Part shown: piece by piece, positions 62,660 to 64,000 of the stretch
How positions within the stretch are numbered: the stretch's first letter is position 1
Layout of the letters: every line of letters begins with the position of its first letter
NCBI RefSeq assembly: GCF_036250065.1
Contig: NZ_CP109199.1
Coordinates: 4,092,001-4,156,000 of the forward strand
DNA length: 64,000 nt
Direction: 5' to 3'
From: Micromonospora sp. NBC_01699
GTDB lineage: Bacteria > Actinomycetota > Actinomycetes > Mycobacteriales > Micromonosporaceae
The notes under the pieces: model-generated
Told to the model about the DNA's origin: nothing
What the model saw: the letters and a program-made list of their open reading frames with translations, nothing else
The model's database searches: none
Position numbers and translations under genes: made by a program

Positions 62660-63984
62660 TTTGCCTTGTCCAGCGCGGCCTGCCCGGACTTCTGCGCCTC
62701 GGCGAGCAGGGACCGCAGTTTCGCCTCGTCGATCCGGCCGGCGGACAGCGTGGGGATCGACTGGACCACCACGTTGACCAGGGCGAGCTGGATCTGGCTC
62801 CAGGCGCCGCTGAACGGGGTGCCGACCGCTTTCGAGGACGACTCGACCAGCGCGGTGAGCGTCGGGTCGCCACTGAGCGCGCCGGCGGCCTCGGTGTTCG
62901 TCGGCAACTCACCGAACGTCTTGTAGTAGGTGCCCTGCATCTCCGGGTCGGTCAGCAGCTTGATCAGCTTGAACGCGTTGTCCCTGTTCCTGCTGTACTT
63001 CGCCACCACCAGGTTGTCGCCGGAGAGGATGCTGGCGGCCGGGCGGCCCTGGGCGGGCAGGGCGGTCGCGCCGGGCGGCGTGGTGGGCATGATCGCGTAC
63101 GCGTACTTGCCGGCGACGGCCGAGGCATCCAGGGTCACCTTCGAGGTGCCCGACACCATCGGCAGGAATGCCGCCTTACCGGCCGCGAACGCGGCGATGG
63201 CCTGCGCGTTCTTCCAGCCCACCGAGGCCGGGTCGACCACCCTGTCGGTCGCCAACCAGCCGAGATAGCTGCGGTACGCGGCCAGCGTCGTCGGGTCGTC
63301 CAGCCGCAGCGTACCGCCGGTGACCAGGGGGTTTCCCGCCTGCACGTCCATCGCCCAGATGAACTTCCACGGGTCGAACGAGTCGGCGTAGGCGACCGCG
63401 AGACCGTACCGGCCGCCGGTGGTGAGCCGCTTGGCCTGCTCGCGCAGCCCGTCCCAGCTGTCGGCGGGCTTGTCGATGCCGGCCGCCGCCAGCAGCTCCT
63501 TGTTGTACGCCATCACAAACGGCCGGCTGGCGAACGGTACGCCGACCTCCCGGCCCTGCTCCGGCCCGGAGATGCCGAGCGTGGCGGGAAGGAACTTGTC
63601 CCGCCCACCGACCTTCGCCCAGTCGTCGGCGGTGAGTTCGACGAAGGCGCCGGTGGCGTACGCGGTCGGGGTGAAGGTGGTGCCGAGGGAGTAGATGTCC
63701 GGTCCCTGGCCGGAGAGCACCGAGGTCTGGATCTTCGTCAGCTCGTCGTTCGGGGAGGCGAACGTCTCGAACCGTACGGTCACCCCGGTGTCGGCGGCGA
63801 ACTTCGCGGAGACGTCGGAGAACCACTTCCGCTGCTGCTCGGGATAGATCGAGTTGGCCTGCACCAGCACGTCCAGGGTGGACCCGGCACCATCGGAGGC
63901 GCCGTCGTCGGCACCGCAGGCGGTCAGGCCCAGCCCGACCACGATCAGACCGGTCAGCCCGGCCAGGGTTCGTCGCGCTTTCAT
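62656..63984 (-). CDS. Sugar ABC transporter substrate-binding lipoprotein
   Basis: A 442-residue extracellular solute-binding protein (family 1). The signal ends in the lipobox GLTAC (Cys23), and the mature protein has SNDELTKIQ-type hinge segments (FETFASPNDELTKIQTSVLS), GQGPDIYSLGTTFTPTAYAT and a C-terminal helix. The ligand cannot be assigned; the downstream dehydrogenase and isomerase suggest a sugar, sugar acid or polyol. ATG 63984 follows GAGGAGCTGAGGTAG. First visible gene of the operon; its promoter may be beyond the right edge. Confidence 0.95.
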   Translation of the reverse strand: MKARRTLAGLTGLIVVGLGLTACGADDGASDGAGSTLDVLVQANSIYPEQQRKWFSDVSAKFAADTGVTVRFETFASPNDELTKIQTSVLSGQGPDIYSLGTTFTPTAYATGAFVELTADDWAKVGGRDKFLPATLGISGPEQGREVGVPFASRPFVMAYNKELLAAAGIDKPADSWDGLREQAKRLTTGGRYGLAVAYADSFDPWKFIWAMDVQAGNPLVTGGTLRLDDPTTLAAYRSYLGWLATDRVVDPASVGWKNAQAIAAFAAGKAAFLPMVSGTSKVTLDASAVAGKYAYAIMPTTPPGATALPAQGRPAASILSGDNLVVAKYSRNRDNAFKLIKLLTDPEMQGTYYKTFGELPTNTEAAGALSGDPTLTALVESSSKAVGTPFSGAWSQIQLALVNVVVQSIPTLSAGRIDEAKLRSLLAEAQKSGQAALDKAK

Positions 63985-64000
63985 CTACCTCAGCTCCTCG

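Overview
The window is a high-GC (roughly 70% or more by eye) actinobacterial chromosome segment. A type VII secretion locus, Lsr2, an F420-dependent enzyme, mycothiol-type DinB enzymes, XRE/DUF397 pairs and a rifamycin-associated element before a HelR helicase all point to the Micromonosporaceae or a close relative. This placement is inference; no rRNA or other marker is present. No tRNA, rRNA, CRISPR array or transposase gene was found.

Positions 1-27739 form a type VII (ESX-like) secretion locus. A long minus-strand operon starts at eccD (19490) and runs eccD, eccB, two WXG100-type genes, a 107-residue gene, a PPE-like substrate with a glycine-rich tail, a YbaB-like gene, a 115-residue gene, a 3060-residue giant protein with a CpnT-like N-terminus, a 361-residue protein, and a last gene that leaves the left edge. 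The three-ATPase motor gene eccC is divergent. A region with a perfect 18-bp palindrome and a 25-bp direct repeat separates eccC from eccD. Three minus-strand genes follow eccC: a membrane protein with a LysM-like domain, a mycosin-like protein with the same domain, and a second mycosin-like protein. Both mycosins keep the catalytic Asp but have lost the His and Ser. No eccE is visible. Two strong hairpins inside the operon may set higher expression of the small secreted proteins than of the large downstream ones.

Positions 28042-44823 are general accessory and housekeeping genes: a divergent NAD-dependent DNA ligase, a serine beta-lactamase-like lipoprotein, a Cys-rich zinc-ribbon protein, an HxlR regulator with a divergent NAD(P)-binding oxidoreductase, a TetR regulator (with two matching operators) plus a DHA2 efflux pump, a PepSY membrane protein divergent from a YcnI copper-type protein, a truncated ricin-type lectin, Lsr2, a patatin-like lipase with a Nudix hydrolase, a lipoprotein, and a hemerythrin / F420 enzyme / DUF4235 group.

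Positions 44857-54351 hold helR behind a 19-bp rifamycin-associated element, an XRE-DUF397 pair, several small unknown proteins, a complete secreted ricin-type lectin, a WYL regulator divergent from a DinB enzyme, an ECF-type sigma factor with a SnoaL-like tail, and a DUF6069 membrane protein. A 77-bp palindromic repeat occurs twice, at 38567 and inverted at 50902, each time in a convergent 3' region next to a lectin gene.

Positions 54706-63984 hold a PLP-dependent decarboxylase-like gene, a mycothiol-dependent maleylpyruvate isomerase-like gene, a GT87-type membrane glycosyltransferase with an added C-terminal domain, and a five-gene minus-strand sugar operon (binding lipoprotein, two permeases, Gfo/Idh/MocA dehydrogenase, sugar phosphate isomerase) without its own ATPase.
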